A stretch of 43,831 nucleotides of DNA from Actinomycetota bacterium (GTDB lineage Bacteria; Actinomycetota; Thermoleophilia; Gaiellales; Gaiellaceae). The position numbers and the translations under genes are program-made. Below the pieces are notes generated by a model that saw only the letters and a program-made list of their open reading frames with translations, did no database searches and was not told the origin of the DNA. Below, one piece after another: positions 25,994 to 35,421 of this stretch (position 1 is its first letter; the number at the start of each line of letters is the position of its first letter). The stretch is from positions 103,658-147,488 of the forward strand of contig WLID01000003.1 of the NCBI GenBank assembly GCA_009702325.1, in the 5' to 3' direction.

Positions 25994-28189
25994 CTAGCTT
26001 GGTGTGACGCGGTACGCGTCAAACACCGCTTCGATCCCGCGCAGCGAGCTGAGCAGGGTGCGGAGCGAACGGACGTCGCCGACCTCCGCGGTGTACCAGT
26101 TCTTTGCGAGCTGATCTTCGACGACCCCACCGTACGAGACGATGTTCGCGCCGTGTTCGGCAAACGTCCGGGCGACATCTTCGAGCAGGCGCGGGCGATC
26201 CCACGAGTCGACGGCGATCTGCACCCGGAACGACTTGGTGGCGTCGCCGTCCCAGTCGACAGCCGTAAACCGCTCGGGGTTGCGCTTGAGGGCGCGAACG
26301 TTCGGGCAGTCGGTGCGATGGATGGTGATGCCCTTGCCGAGCGAGATGTAGCCCTCAATCGTGTCACCAGGCACCGGGTTGCAGCACTTCGCCATGCGCA
26401 CGAGCACATCGTCGACACCGGCGACGACGATGCCCATTGCCTTGCCACCGGCGGTGTCGCGGGTGCGCGGCGCCTTGGTGATGACCGGTGCTTCGGCGGC
26501 GACCTCTTCGGTCTTCAACCGCTGGATCACCTTGTTGACGATCGATCCGGCCTGGAGCTTGCCGGAGCCGAGTGCGAGGTAGAAGTCCTCGGCCTTCTTG
26601 TAGCCCGAGTCGCGAATCACCTGAGCCATCACGGCTGAGCCGCGGAGCTTGGCGAACGGCAGGTTCTGCTGCTTCAGCGCGTGGTCGAGCGCCTCACGGC
26701 CCTTCTGCTCGTGGTCTTCCTTGGTCGCAGCCGAGAACCACGCGCGAATCTTGTTGCGTGCACGCGAGCTTTTCGCAACCGAGATCCAGTCGCGGGATGG
26801 GCCCCGCCCCTGCTTCGAGGTGAGGATCTCGACGAAGTCGCCGTTCTTCAGCTTGTAGTGCAGCGGCACGATCCGCCCGTTGATCTTGGCGCCGACGGTG
26901 CGGTGCCCAACATCTGTGTGGACGGCGTAGGCGAAGTCGATGGGCGTTGAGCCCGCCGGAAGGGTCTTGACCTGCCCCTTCGGTGTGAAGACGTGCACCT
27001 CCTCGTCGAAGAGGTCGGTGCGCAAGCTCTTCATGAACTCGCGTGGATCGGCCTCGTCGTCGACGTCCATCAGTTGCTTGACCCATTCGGTCCATTCGGC
27101 ATCGCGCTGTGCCTGCTTGCGTGCCCCCTTGTATGACCAATGTGCGGCGACGCCGTATTCGGCGGTGGCGTGCATCTCGCGCGTCCGCACCTGGATTTCG
27201 AGCGGCCGGCCCTGTGGCCCGATCACGGTCGTGTGGAGGGCGCGGTAGCCGTTGAATTTCGGCATCGCGATGTAATCCTTGAAGCGGCCTGGCATCGGCT
27301 TCCACAGCGAGTGGATCAGGCCGAGTGCGCCGTAACAGTCTCGGGTGCCTTCGTCGCTGTCACGCTCGACGATGACGCGCATGGCGGTGAGGTCGTAGAT
27401 CTCGTTGAACTCGCGACCCTTCTTGGCCATCTTGTCGTAGATCGAGTAGAAGTGCTTCGCGCGGCCGGAGATCTCGCCGGGAATGTCGACCTTGTCGAGT
27501 TCGCGCTGCAGCACCATCGATGCTTCGCGGACGTGCTCTTCACGGTCGGCGCGTCGTTCCGACACCATCTGCTTGATCTCCTCGTACTTCCGGGGATGCA
27601 GCGTCTGGAACGAGAGGTCTTCGAGCTCCCACTTGAGCGCGTGGATACCGAGACGGTGTGCGAGCGGCGCGTACACCTCGAGTGTTTCGCGCGCTTTGCG
27701 CACCTGGGTCTGTTTGCCCATGTATTCGATCGTTCGAAGGTTGTGAAGGCGATCGGCGAGCTTGATCAGGATCACCCGCACGTCTTCGGCCATCGCCACG
27801 ATCAGCTTGCGGTAGTTCTCGGCCTCCGCATGCTCACGGCTTTGGAATTGGACGCGTGTGAGCTTGGTGACGCCCTGCACGAGCTTTGCGATCTCCGGCC
27901 CAAATTCGGCCGTGATGTCTTCGGTCGAGATGCCTGTGTCTTCGACGGTGTCGTGCAGCAGGGCGGCTGCGAGCGTCGCTTCGTCGAGATGGAGGCTCGC
28001 GAGGATCTTGGCTGCGCCCCACGGGTGGTAGATGAACTCTTGGCCGGAACGTCGCACTTGCCCGTCGTGCGCTTTCGCCGCGAAATCGAATGCGCGGGTG
28101 AGCAGCTCACGGTCGGCGTTCGGGTTGTAGGCCTCGACGTCGGCGAGCAGCTCGTCGACAAGATCCTGGTGCCGCTCAAGTACCGCCAT
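25994..28189 (-). CDS. rel: Bifunctional (p)ppGpp synthetase/hydrolase, RelA/SpoT homologue
   Basis: 731 residues from ATG 28189, 6 nt after TACAAT. HD hydrolase: His55 in IYHPWGAA and HDTVED at 79-84. Synthetase: YDLTAMRVIVERDSDEGTRD and RFKDYIAMPKFNGYRALHTT; the RFKD form of the RXKD motif is the one of bifunctional enzymes. TGS: VHVFTPKGQVKTLPAGSTPI and following. The C-terminal zinc-finger-like region has KCCNPVPGDTIEGYISLGKG, then an ACT domain ending VEDQLAKNWYTAEV. Balances (p)ppGpp during amino-acid starvation; likely the main or only long RSH. It follows recJ at 50 bp with its own -10. Confidence 0.96.
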   Translation of the reverse strand: MAVLERHQDLVDELLADVEAYNPNADRELLTRAFDFAAKAHDGQVRRSGQEFIYHPWGAAKILASLHLDEATLAAALLHDTVEDTGISTEDITAEFGPEIAKLVQGVTKLTRVQFQSREHAEAENYRKLIVAMAEDVRVILIKLADRLHNLRTIEYMGKQTQVRKARETLEVYAPLAHRLGIHALKWELEDLSFQTLHPRKYEEIKQMVSERRADREEHVREASMVLQRELDKVDIPGEISGRAKHFYSIYDKMAKKGREFNEIYDLTAMRVIVERDSDEGTRDCYGALGLIHSLWKPMPGRFKDYIAMPKFNGYRALHTTVIGPQGRPLEIQVRTREMHATAEYGVAAHWSYKGARKQAQRDAEWTEWVKQLMDVDDEADPREFMKSLRTDLFDEEVHVFTPKGQVKTLPAGSTPIDFAYAVHTDVGHRTVGAKINGRIVPLHYKLKNGDFVEILTSKQGRGPSRDWISVAKSSRARNKIRAWFSAATKEDHEQKGREALDHALKQQNLPFAKLRGSAVMAQVIRDSGYKKAEDFYLALGSGKLQAGSIVNKVIQRLKTEEVAAEAPVITKAPRTRDTAGGKAMGIVVAGVDDVLVRMAKCCNPVPGDTIEGYISLGKGITIHRTDCPNVRALKRNPERFTAVDWDGDATKSFRVQIAVDSWDRPRLLEDVARTFAEHGANIVSYGGVVEDQLAKNWYTAEVGDVRSLRTLLSSLRGIEAVFDAYRVTPS

Positions 28190-28195
28190 AGGCAA

Positions 28196-28201
28196 ATTGT
28201 A
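28196..28201 (-). promoter_or_regulatory. -10 of rel, leaderless type
   Basis: TACAAT on the minus strand, 6 nt before ATG 28189; the closest match to consensus in the window. Confidence 0.55.
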
Positions 28202-28239
28202 CTCCGGGTCGGCGCGGGACCCGTTCGGGACGTCGCGGG

Positions 28240-30117
28240 TTATGCCGCTTCGGCGAGTGCCGGCGACGTGCCTGCGAGCAGGTGCCGGAACGTCGGTGAC
28301 TCGAGGAGGCTGCGCTTGAGTCCGGAGTCAAGTTCGAGTTCAGCGAAGACCTTGCGGGCATCTGGCGAACGATCGGCTTCGTCGGCCCGCCACATCGTCG
28401 CCAGCCATTGACGGAGGTCGTCGTAGCGGTCGTCGGCGTCGAAGATGCGCCGCACGACGAGCTGCGGTGACACGGTGCCGTTCCATCGGTTCTCCTGCAG
28501 CCGGAACGCGACGTCGTAGCGTGACATGCGCCGGAAACGGTCGAGCTGCCCACCGATCCCAAACGCGATCGCGGAACCAGCATCGCGCCCACGCTGGTTT
28601 ACGCGGAAGCGAAGGTGTTTGCCGTCACCGACGGTGGAGAGCGCGGTCAGCTCGCAGCCGTCGATCAGCAGCGTCACGCCGGGATTTCCGAGCCCGAATG
28701 GGGCGAGTCGGCCGAGTTCCTCGCAGAGCGCGAGGCCAAGGTCGGTTCCGGGAACAATCGCGTCGACCTTCGTCTGCGGGAGCATGTCCTCGTCGGCGAG
28801 AACCTCGTCGGCATGCGCCGCAAAGGCACGTGCGAAGGCCTCGACCGCTTCGGGACGGATCGTCAGTCCGGCAGCGGCTTTGTGTCCGCCGAACCGTTCG
28901 AGGTGTTCGGAGCAGGCGGCGAGCGCGCCGTGAAGGTCGAACGATCCGGCAGCGCGGCCGGAGCCCTTCCAGAAGCCATCGGTGCCGGCGATCAGCACGA
29001 TCGGGCGCTGGTAGCGCTCGACGAGCCTTGACGCAACGATGCCGATCACGCCCTCGTGCCAGTCCGCTCCTGCCACGGCGTACCCCCGGGAGCGCTTCCA
29101 GGCATCCGGCCACGACTCAATTTCGGCGACGGCCGCGCGCAGAATGCGCTCTTCAACCTGCTGCCGCTCGGTGTTCGACTCCTCAAGCTCTTTAGCGAGA
29201 CGCGTTGCTTCAGCCTCGTCGTCGGTCAGCAGCAATGCGAGCGCAGCCTCGGGGCGGCCGAGGCGACCCGAAGCGTTGATCCGCGGCGCGAGCCGGAAGC
29301 CGATGGCACCTTCATCGCAGGCGGCAGGATCGACACCGGCGGTGCGCATGAGCGCCCGCAGCCCAGGCTTCTGTGTCTGCGCGAGCCGTCGGAGGCCAAG
29401 CAGGGCGAGCGCACGGTTCTCGTCGACGAGCGGCACCACGTCAGCCACAGTCGCGAGGGCGACGAGGTCGAGGTGCCGGTCGAGGAACGGGTGGTCGGCC
29501 CCAAGGAGCGCTTGAGCGAGCTTCCACACAACCGCGGTGCCGCAGAGTCCAACGAAGGGGTAATCACCCTTGAGCGGAGCCACAACGGGGCAATCGGGGA
29601 AGGTTTCGCCAGGCCGATGATGGTCGGTGATCACGACTTCGACGCCGAGCTGCTTTGCCTCTTCGACCTCAGCAACGGCGGTGATGCCGCAGTCGACGGT
29701 GAGGACGAGCTCGTACCCCTCCTCTGCGAGGCGCGCGAGCGTCTGCCCGTTGAGGCCGTATCCCTCTTCGAACCGTGACGGCAGATGCCAGGCCGGTTCG
29801 GCTCCGAGTTCGCGCAGGAGCAGGACAGCAAGCGTTGTGGCACAGATGCCGTCGGCGTCGTAGTCGCCATGCACGCAGATCCTCGCTCCGGCTTCAACCG
29901 CGCCCATCAGGGTTTCGACGGCTTCGCGCATGTCTCCGAGCGCAAACGGGTCGTGCCCTGGCAGTGCGCCTTCGAGAAATTGCGCCGCCTCAGCCGGGTC
30001 GGTGTAGCCCCGGCGGGCGAGCACGGATGCGGTTACCGGGCTGATCTCAAGCGCGCCCACCAACCGCTTCACGTCTTCGGCCCGGCACGGTTCGATCATC
30101 CAGGTGCCGTTCTCCAT
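28240..30117 (-). CDS. recJ: Single-stranded-DNA 5'-3' exonuclease RecJ
   Basis: 625 residues. DHH motifs: HGDYDADGICATT near 83-95, LTVDCGIT near 138, VVITDHHRPGE near 159, and VALATVADVVPL near 218. The DHHA1 part has RLAPRINASGRLG near 284, SGRAAGSFDLHGAL near 385 and FGGHKAAAGLTI near 404; an OB-like domain ends the protein. Metal-dependent exonuclease in recombination and mismatch repair. Slightly longer than E. coli RecJ (577), with extra C-terminal helices. Confidence 0.95.
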   Translation of the reverse strand: MENGTWMIEPCRAEDVKRLVGALEISPVTASVLARRGYTDPAEAAQFLEGALPGHDPFALGDMREAVETLMGAVEAGARICVHGDYDADGICATTLAVLLLRELGAEPAWHLPSRFEEGYGLNGQTLARLAEEGYELVLTVDCGITAVAEVEEAKQLGVEVVITDHHRPGETFPDCPVVAPLKGDYPFVGLCGTAVVWKLAQALLGADHPFLDRHLDLVALATVADVVPLVDENRALALLGLRRLAQTQKPGLRALMRTAGVDPAACDEGAIGFRLAPRINASGRLGRPEAALALLLTDDEAEATRLAKELEESNTERQQVEERILRAAVAEIESWPDAWKRSRGYAVAGADWHEGVIGIVASRLVERYQRPIVLIAGTDGFWKGSGRAAGSFDLHGALAACSEHLERFGGHKAAAGLTIRPEAVEAFARAFAAHADEVLADEDMLPQTKVDAIVPGTDLGLALCEELGRLAPFGLGNPGVTLLIDGCELTALSTVGDGKHLRFRVNQRGRDAGSAIAFGIGGQLDRFRRMSRYDVAFRLQENRWNGTVSPQLVVRRIFDADDRYDDLRQWLATMWRADEADRSPDARKVFAELELDSGLKRSLLESPTFRHLLAGTSPALAEAA

Positions 30118-30125
30118 CTGCGGCC

Positions 30126-30131
30126 ACGGTA
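30126..30131 (-). promoter_or_regulatory. -10 of recJ, leaderless type
   Basis: TACCGT on the minus strand, 8 nt before ATG 30117. Confidence 0.45.
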
Positions 30132-30171
30132 CGGTCTGGACCGGACGTAAACCCGCCGGTGAGTGGCTCGC

Positions 30172-30390
30172 CTACTCCGAGGGGAGATGCACGTCGAGGA
30201 TCGTCAGCACGGTGGCGATCAGCAGAACGCCGGCGATGCACCCGACGACGAGCCTTGGATGGCCGGATTCGCGGATCGACTGCACGAGGGCCCGTCCGAG
30301 CAGGATGAAGGTGCCGACAACGATGCCGATTCCCACGATCCAGACGGGCAGCAGCAGGATCAGGCGTGCGAGTGTGGATGCGACGATCAC
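30172..30390 (-). CDS. Small two-helix membrane protein
   Basis: 72 residues from GTG 30390, 6 nt after TACGGT. Two hydrophobic helices, about 7-32 (LARLILLLPVWIVGIGIVVG) and 47-66 (LVVGCIAGVLLIATVLTILD), joined by a basic, polar loop RALVQSIRESGHPR. No family recognised. Lies 54 bp before recJ on the same strand. Confidence 0.6.
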   Translation of the reverse strand: MIVASTLARLILLLPVWIVGIGIVVGTFILLGRALVQSIRESGHPRLVVGCIAGVLLIATVLTILDVHLPSE

Positions 30391-30396
30391 GCGGTA

Positions 30397-30402
30397 ACCG
30401 TA
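30397..30402 (-). promoter_or_regulatory. -10 of the small membrane protein gene, leaderless type
   Basis: TACGGT on the minus strand, 6 nt before GTG 30390. Confidence 0.45.
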
Positions 30403-30449
30403 GCGGCCGGAGCGTCTGTTCCCGGTGAGGTACCGCCGATCACCCGGGC

Positions 30450-30455
30450 TATCCT
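30450..30455 (+). promoter_or_regulatory. -10 of the 30462 gene, leaderless type
   Basis: TATCCT, 6 nt before GTG 30462. Confidence 0.5.
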
Positions 30456-30461
30456 CACATT

Positions 30462-30917
30462 GTGTCTGACACGAACTACTCGTCCGGAAACGACTACATC
30501 GTCGAATTTCTGGGGTACCGCTTCACGTTCAACGCGCGTGACTTTGAGCAGCGGGTTGTCGCAGCATCGATCAAGCTCGGACTGGTCGATTCGACGGATC
30601 TTGATTCGGAGGAGATCGCCGATCTCGTCACGGTTGCGGCGCAGGGCTTCCTTCCTGAGCCGGAGTCACGACTTGGCCGGTACGTGAGCCGTAACTGGGA
30701 GCGTGTGTCGCTTGTGGGCGGCGAGTCGCTTGTCTACTGGCTTCGCAAGCTGGTGTTCCGTGGCGCGTGGCTTGATCATCAGGTGAAGCGGGGCGCTCTT
30801 GAGGTGCGTTGGGACGAAGCTGAGGCTGAGTTCGCCTACCAGCACCCTGGTGGCGGTCGCCCGCTGCTTGAACTCGCCCCCGTGCCGAGCTGGCACGAGC
30901 TGCAGTTCCGCGGGTAG
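30462..30917 (+). CDS. Conserved-looking hypothetical protein
   Basis: 151 residues, soluble, acidic in the middle (LVDSTDLDSEEIADLVTVAA) and with aromatic patches NDYIVEFLGYRFTFNARDFE near 10-29 and GGESLVYWLRKLVFRGAWLD near 86. No domain recognised. The GTG start is 6 nt past TATCCT. It precedes a membrane protein gene by 7 bp, so the two are probably one transcript. Confidence 0.7.
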   Translation: MSDTNYSSGNDYIVEFLGYRFTFNARDFEQRVVAASIKLGLVDSTDLDSEEIADLVTVAAQGFLPEPESRLGRYVSRNWERVSLVGGESLVYWLRKLVFRGAWLDHQVKRGALEVRWDEAEAEFAYQHPGGGRPLLELAPVPSWHELQFRG

Positions 30918-30924
30918 CGGCGCC

Positions 30925-31659
30925 ATGACGCGAACCGCTGCGGCCGTTGCGACAGCCGCTGGTGCGGTGTTTCTCGCGCTGCTACTTGCTCTCGACCGGC
31001 ATGCGTCGTATCCCGCGCAGATCGCGCTTGGGGTTTTGACCGCCGTGGTGCTGGTTGCGGTGCTCACCCGCCTCTCGCCCACGCGCCGCGCCCAGGCTGT
31101 GGGTGTCGTTGTGTTCGCCACGGTCGGCGAGGTGACGGGCTCGCTGATCTGGGGTGTCTACCACTACCGGCTGCACAACCTCCCCGCGTTCATCCCGCCT
31201 GCTCACGGGATCGTCTTCCTCACGGGCATCGCGCTTGCGCGAGCGTGCGCGGGACGGGAGCGCGAGCTTGTGTGGTTCGCAGGACTCGCCGCGGCCACGT
31301 GGGGTGTTCTCGGGCTCACCGTTCTCCCTCATCGCGACGTCGCTGGCGCGTTCGGCGTTCCGCTGCTGCTGCTCTTCCTGTGGCGCTCGGGTGCCCGGGC
31401 GACATATGCCGGTGTGTTCGTCGTCGTCGCGCTGCTTGAGCTGTATGGCACCGCAATCGGGACGTGGCAGTGGGAGCGCTACCTCCCAGGAACCGGGATC
31501 GCCGACGGCAACCCGCCGTCAGGCGTCGCGTCGGGATACGTGTGGTTCGACGTGATGGCGCTGCTGCTCGCGCCGTATCTCGCGCCGCTGCTTAGCTCTC
31601 GAGTTCGCCGAACGCGGCCTGGAGGCGAGCCGCCTCGGCTCCCGTCCACTCACGCGTAA
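30925..31659 (+). CDS. Polytopic membrane protein of unknown function
   Basis: 244 residues from ATG 30925, the first start after the preceding stop. About seven hydrophobic helices. Conserved-looking polar motifs within the membrane are EVTGSLIWGVYHYRLHNLPA near 66-85, IPPAHGIVFLTGIALA near 87 and GTWQWERYLPGTGIADGNPP near 181. The Glu, His and Trp residues recall carotenoid-modifying or lipid membrane enzymes, but I cannot name the family. Its last 68 bp (a basic tail RVRRTRPGG) overlap the end of the convergent GAF-like gene, a larger overlap than anywhere else here. Confidence 0.7.
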   Translation: MTRTAAAVATAAGAVFLALLLALDRHASYPAQIALGVLTAVVLVAVLTRLSPTRRAQAVGVVVFATVGEVTGSLIWGVYHYRLHNLPAFIPPAHGIVFLTGIALARACAGRERELVWFAGLAAATWGVLGLTVLPHRDVAGAFGVPLLLLFLWRSGARATYAGVFVVVALLELYGTAIGTWQWERYLPGTGIADGNPPSGVASGYVWFDVMALLLAPYLAPLLSSRVRRTRPGGEPPRLPSTHA

Positions 31660-32506
31660 GGCCAACCCCAAGCACGGCTGAGGCGACCTGCGCGATCCGC
31701 TCGCCGAGCGCACGGCAGAGGATCGTGAAGCCCCGCGGGGCGGCATCGGTGTGGACGACAAGCAGCACACCTTCGGCCGCACCGGTCAGCTCAAGCAAGT
31801 AGTAGGAGCGGATCCCAGCCTCTTTCGCCAACGCGCCCGGCAGCGGCGTCGTGCCCGCGTCCTGGATGCAGTACGGGAAGTCGCGGCGCCACAGGAAGTC
31901 CTTGAGGGTCGTGCGCAGCTCATCCTCGGTGATCGACAGTGAGTAGCCACGCTCAGCAATCACCAGCGTGTCGGTTTCTGCCAGGTAGAGCGCCCCGAAC
32001 TCGCACGAGAGCGACTCGGCCGCAATGCCCGCGATCGAAGCGGCAGCATCGGCAACCGGCGTCGGCGGCACCGCCACAGCACGACGCACGGCCTCGAGCA
32101 GCTCATACTCGTCGGCGAGGCGCTTCGCGGGCCCAACCGGCCCCGCCGCAGCAGCTGCCGCACCGGCGGCGTCGCTAAGCGTCGCGTCGTCGGCATCGAT
32201 CGTCCCATCGGGCGAGCCGAACACAACAACAACATCAGGGATCACCGGAACGATCGCGGCAGCATGAGCGTAATACGGCCCAAAGATGAACTCACGACCC
32301 CCATTTTCGAGTCGCACGATCTGCTCGCCATCAAGCGCATCGGCAAGCGGCTTCTCGTCGTCGATCGCAACCTCAACGATCCCCGCCCAACCTTCGCCGC
32401 GGCCAACACCACCGAGATGAACGAAACGGCGGCCTGTGACACGCCGCAAGACAAAGACGTCGTCCGCGCCCACCCTCGCTGCTGCCTCAGAGATGCCCAC
32501 GGTCAC
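31592..32506 (-). CDS. GAF-like sensory protein
   Basis: 304 residues if GTG 32506 is the start (7 nt after a weak CATACT); TTG 32536 and GTG 32500 are alternatives. Two alpha/beta sensor-like halves are suggested. About 1-130 has VFVLRRVTGRRFVHLGGVGR near 17; about 145-300 has LLEAVRRAVAVPPTPVADAA, then CEFGALYLAETDTLVIAERG. The second half ends with AGIRSYYLLELTGAAEGVLL, typical of GAF domains. No output domain is attached. It follows ruvB on the same strand but has no obvious role in recombination. Confidence 0.65.
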   Translation of the reverse strand: MTVGISEAAARVGADDVFVLRRVTGRRFVHLGGVGRGEGWAGIVEVAIDDEKPLADALDGEQIVRLENGGREFIFGPYYAHAAAIVPVIPDVVVVFGSPDGTIDADDATLSDAAGAAAAAAGPVGPAKRLADEYELLEAVRRAVAVPPTPVADAAASIAGIAAESLSCEFGALYLAETDTLVIAERGYSLSITEDELRTTLKDFLWRRDFPYCIQDAGTTPLPGALAKEAGIRSYYLLELTGAAEGVLLVVHTDAAPRGFTILCRALGERIAQVASAVLGVGLTREWTGAEAARLQAAFGELES

Positions 32507-32548
32507 AGGTCGAAGTATGGGCGCTCGAACGCCCAACCGCCAGAGTTC

Positions 32549-33562
32549 CTAGAAGAGCGAGCCCGACGCTTCGCGGATCGCACCGATGTGATCGCGACCG
32601 AGGTCAGTGATCACACGGCCACGCGGGGTGCGCTGCAAGAACCCGAGCTGCAGCAGATACGGCTCGTAGACATCCTCGATCGTCTCGGGCTCCTCACCAA
32701 GCGACACCGCCAACGTCGACAGACCAACCGGGCCACCACCAAACTTGATCGCAAGCGTCGAGAGCAGCTCGCGATCAAACCGTTCCAAGCCCGTCGTGTC
32801 GATCTCGAGAAGCGTGAGTGCCTCCTCGGCGATCTCAGTGGTGATCGCTCCCGCGTGGCGCACCTCCGCAACATCGCGCACGCGCCGCAGAATCCGGTTC
32901 GCGATGCGCGGTGTGCCACGGGCACGACGGGCGATCTCGTCGGCGGCGTCATCGGCGATCTCAACGTTCAAAATCCGGGCGCTACGACGCACAATCCGCG
33001 CCAGCTCGGCGGCCTCATAGAGATCGAGCCGGAAGATGAGCCCGAAACGGTCGCGCAACGGCGTCGTCAGCAGGCCGGTTCGAGTCGTGGCACCGATCAG
33101 CGTGAACGCGGGCAGATCGAGTGTGAGCGTTCGCGCCGCCGGCCCCTGCCCCACCACGATGTCGAGGCGGTAATCCTCAAGCGCCGGGTAGAGGATCTCC
33201 TCAACCGACCGGTTGAGCCGGTGGATCTCATCGACAAAGAGCACATCGCGCTGCTCGAGCGTCGTGAGGATCGCCGCGATATCACCCTTGCGCTCAAGCG
33301 CCGGCCCCGCAACCTGACGGATGCCAACGTCGAGCTCCTTACGGATGATCTGCGCGAGCGACGTCTTGCCAAGCCCTGGCGGGCCAGCGAAAAGCACGTG
33401 GTCGAGCGCCTCGCCACGATTGCGCGCAGCATCGAGCGCAATCGCAAGCTGCTCCTTGATGCGCTCCTGCCCAATGAAGTCGTCGAGCGACTGCGGGCGC
33501 AGCGAGCGGTCGAGCTCCTCGTCGCCTTCGCGGGCAGTTGGCGCGACGAACCGGTCGCTCAC
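32549..33562 (-). CDS. ruvB: Holliday junction branch-migration ATPase RuvB
   Basis: 337 residues, standard. Walker [14 protein letters not shown] near 59-71, Walker [12 protein letters not shown] near 108, sensor 1 [12 protein letters not shown] near 153, arginine finger in TPLRDRFGL, and the winged-helix end [16 protein letters not shown]. Forms hexamers that push RuvA-bound junctions. GTG 33562 overlaps the ruvA stop (GTGA). Confidence 0.97.
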   Translation of the reverse strand: MSDRFVAPTAREGDEELDRSLRPQSLDDFIGQERIKEQLAIALDAARNRGEALDHVLFAGPPGLGKTSLAQIIRKELDVGIRQVAGPALERKGDIAAILTTLEQRDVLFVDEIHRLNRSVEEILYPALEDYRLDIVVGQGPAARTLTLDLPAFTLIGATTRTGLLTTPLRDRFGLIFRLDLYEAAELARIVRRSARILNVEIADDAADEIARRARGTPRIANRILRRVRDVAEVRHAGAITTEIAEEALTLLEIDTTGLERFDRELLSTLAIKFGGGPVGLSTLAVSLGEEPETIEDVYEPYLLQLGFLQRTPRGRVITDLGRDHIGAIREASGSLF

Positions 33563-34116
33563 GCTGCCCTCCGCAAAGCGGCCCGCAGCTGCTCCTCAAC
33601 CGACAGTGTCGGATCGATCTCAGCGAGCACACGCTCTGCGTCGACCATGCTCCAACCAAGCTCGACCAGTGCATCGCGCGCACCGATGTCGGCCACCCCA
33701 GCGGCCGGCTCGCTCTCGACAACGTTGCCGAGCTTCTCCTTCAGCTCCATGATCACGCGCTGGGCGATCTTGCGTCCGATGCCCGGAATCGCCTCAAACC
33801 GGGCTGTGTCGTCGCGGATGATCGCGCGGCGTAGATCGGCTGGTGTCGAACCAGAGATGATCGACAGCGCGACCTTTGGCCCAATCCCGGTGACGCCAAG
33901 CAGCAGCTCGAACAGCTCGCGCTCCTCGGCATTCGAAAACCCGTAGAGCTGCAACGCGTCTTCACGAACGTGAAGATAGGTCTCGACGGTCGCCTCATCC
34001 CCAATCGCCGCAGTAATCCGAGGCGTTGCCGCGACGAGATAGCCAACACCGTTGACGTCGAGCACGATGCCCGCGGTCGTACGTGACACGACTGTTCCCC
34101 GCAACCGCGAGATCAT
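33559..34116 (-). CDS. ruvA: Holliday junction DNA-binding protein RuvA
   Basis: 185 residues, slightly short. OB domain: [38 protein letters not shown]. The acidic pin and helix-hairpin-helix motifs follow: [20 protein letters not shown] near 69 and [20 protein letters not shown] near 108. Domain III ends the protein ([19 protein letters not shown]), which contacts RuvB. ATG overlaps the ruvC stop (ATGA). Confidence 0.96.
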   Translation of the reverse strand: MISRLRGTVVSRTTAGIVLDVNGVGYLVAATPRITAAIGDEATVETYLHVREDALQLYGFSNAEERELFELLLGVTGIGPKVALSIISGSTPADLRRAIIRDDTARFEAIPGIGRKIAQRVIMELKEKLGNVVESEPAAGVADIGARDALVELGWSMVDAERVLAEIDPTLSVEEQLRAALRRAA

Positions 34117-34601
34117 CGAATCGCCTTCATCAGCGGCGGGGCCGTGACATGACAGATCGCGACAGCGAGCGCATCAGCCGCGTGATTCGGTGTCGGGATC
34201 TCGTCGAGACCAAGAATCGCCTTCACCATCCGCCCAACCTGATCCTTGTCGGCCCGGCCGTAGCCAGCCACCGCCTGCTTTACACGCGTTGGCGCGTATT
34301 CGACACACTCAACCCCGAGCGCGGCTGCGGCGACGAGCACGGCTCCGCGCGCTTGCCCGACGGAGAGCGCGATGCGGGCGTCGGCGCCGACGTACGACTC
34401 CTCCAGCGCCACCGCGTCCGGCGCGTGCTCCTCGATCAGCCCCTGGACGCCCGCGAAGATCCGCAAGAGCCGAAGCGCCGGATCCTCCCGCGCGGTACTT
34501 CGCCACCACCCGTGGCAGGTGGTTCGCAGCCGGCCGTCGCTTTCGTGGACGATCCCGTACCCGCATGCGGCAGTCCCAGGGTCGATGCCAAGAACTTTCA
34601 C
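34113..34601 (-). CDS. ruvC: Holliday junction resolvase RuvC
   Basis: 162 residues. Catalytic acids: Asp7 in LGIDPGTAACGYG, Glu in DAVALEESYVG near 67, and Asp residues in NHAADALAVAICH near 140; YGRADKDQVGRMV is the usual junction-binding loop. Cuts four-way junctions. GTG 34601 is 6 nt from TAACCT, so ruvCAB may start its own leaderless transcript apart from yebC. Confidence 0.96.
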   Translation of the reverse strand: MKVLGIDPGTAACGYGIVHESDGRLRTTCHGWWRSTAREDPALRLLRIFAGVQGLIEEHAPDAVALEESYVGADARIALSVGQARGAVLVAAAALGVECVEYAPTRVKQAVAGYGRADKDQVGRMVKAILGLDEIPTPNHAADALAVAICHVTAPPLMKAIR

Positions 34602-34607
34602 ATGGGA

Positions 34608-34613
34608 AGGTTA
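34608..34613 (-). promoter_or_regulatory. -10 of ruvCAB, leaderless type
   Basis: TAACCT on the minus strand, 6 nt before GTG 34601. Confidence 0.5.
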
Positions 34614-34646
34614 CGGAGCGGCCCGGACGACCCGGGCACCCCTTGC

Positions 34647-35399
34647 CTAGCCCGCGACGAGGTCGAGCAGCTCGTCGGGAATGTCGAAGTTGGCGTAGAC
34701 CTCTTGCACGTCGTCGTTGTCTTCGAGCGCGTCGATCAAGCGCATCACGCGGCGCGCAGCGCTCTCCTCTTCGACCGCAACGGTCATCTTCGGCACCATC
34801 GACAGCTCGGCCGACTCGAACGAGAACCCGGCGTCCGTAATCGCGGCCCGCACAGCGGCAAGGTTCTCGGGAGCGCTCGAGATCTGGAAGACCTCGCCGT
34901 CGCGCTCAAGATCCTCTGCCCCACCCTCGGCAGCAGCGAGGAACAGCTCGTCCTCGTCGACACCTTCAGCCGACACGACGATCACGCCACGACGCTCAAA
35001 CTGCCATGCAACCGCGCCTGTCGCACCAAGGTTGCCGCCGTGCTTCGCGAACATGTGACGAACGTCGGCCGCGGTGCGATTCTTGTTGTCGGTCAGCGCC
35101 TCGACGATCACCGCGACACCGTCAGGGCCATAGCCCTCGTAGACGATCTCCTCGTAGCTCGACGTGTCGCCGTCGCCTGCACCCTTCGCGATCGCCCGCT
35201 CAATGTTGTCCTTCGGCATCGAGTACGACTTCGCCTTTTCGATCGCGTTCTGGAGCGAGAGGTTGTTGGACGGATCGCCGCCACCGTCTTTCGCCGCCAC
35301 GATGATCGCGCGGGAGAGCTTCGAGAAGAGCTTGCCGCGTTTGGCGTCGGCAGCGCCCTTCTTGTGCTTGATCGATGACCACTTGGAATGTCCGGACAT
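34647..35399 (-). CDS. yebC: YebC/PmpR family (TACO1-like) protein
   Basis: 250 residues from ATG 35399, with GAGAGGA 5-10 nt upstream; the open frame upstream is ignored. Begins SGHSKWSSIKHKKGAADAKR, the unmistakable family start; RAIAKGAGDG, YEEIVYEGYGPDGVAVIVEA and TAADVRHMFAKHGGNLG follow. The family binds ribosomes or DNA; recent work ties members to relief of stalling at proline runs, older work to transcription control. Placed between pdxT and ruvC as in most actinobacteria. Confidence 0.96.
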   Translation of the reverse strand: MSGHSKWSSIKHKKGAADAKRGKLFSKLSRAIIVAAKDGGGDPSNNLSLQNAIEKAKSYSMPKDNIERAIAKGAGDGDTSSYEEIVYEGYGPDGVAVIVEALTDNKNRTAADVRHMFAKHGGNLGATGAVAWQFERRGVIVVSAEGVDEDELFLAAAEGGAEDLERDGEVFQISSAPENLAAVRAAITDAGFSFESAELSMVPKMTVAVEEESAARRVMRLIDALEDNDDVQEVYANFDIPDELLDLVAG

Positions 35400-35421
35400 G
35401 GGGTTCCTCTCTCTTGTCTGA

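Noticed and set aside
27140..28411. 423-codon plus-strand frame opposite rel
   Set aside because: Shadow of the rel coding sequence; composition follows the codons of the opposite strand.
32264..33946. 560-codon plus-strand frame opposite ruvB and ruvA
   Set aside because: Antisense shadow of well-identified genes in high-GC DNA; no family motif and no ribosome site or promoter.
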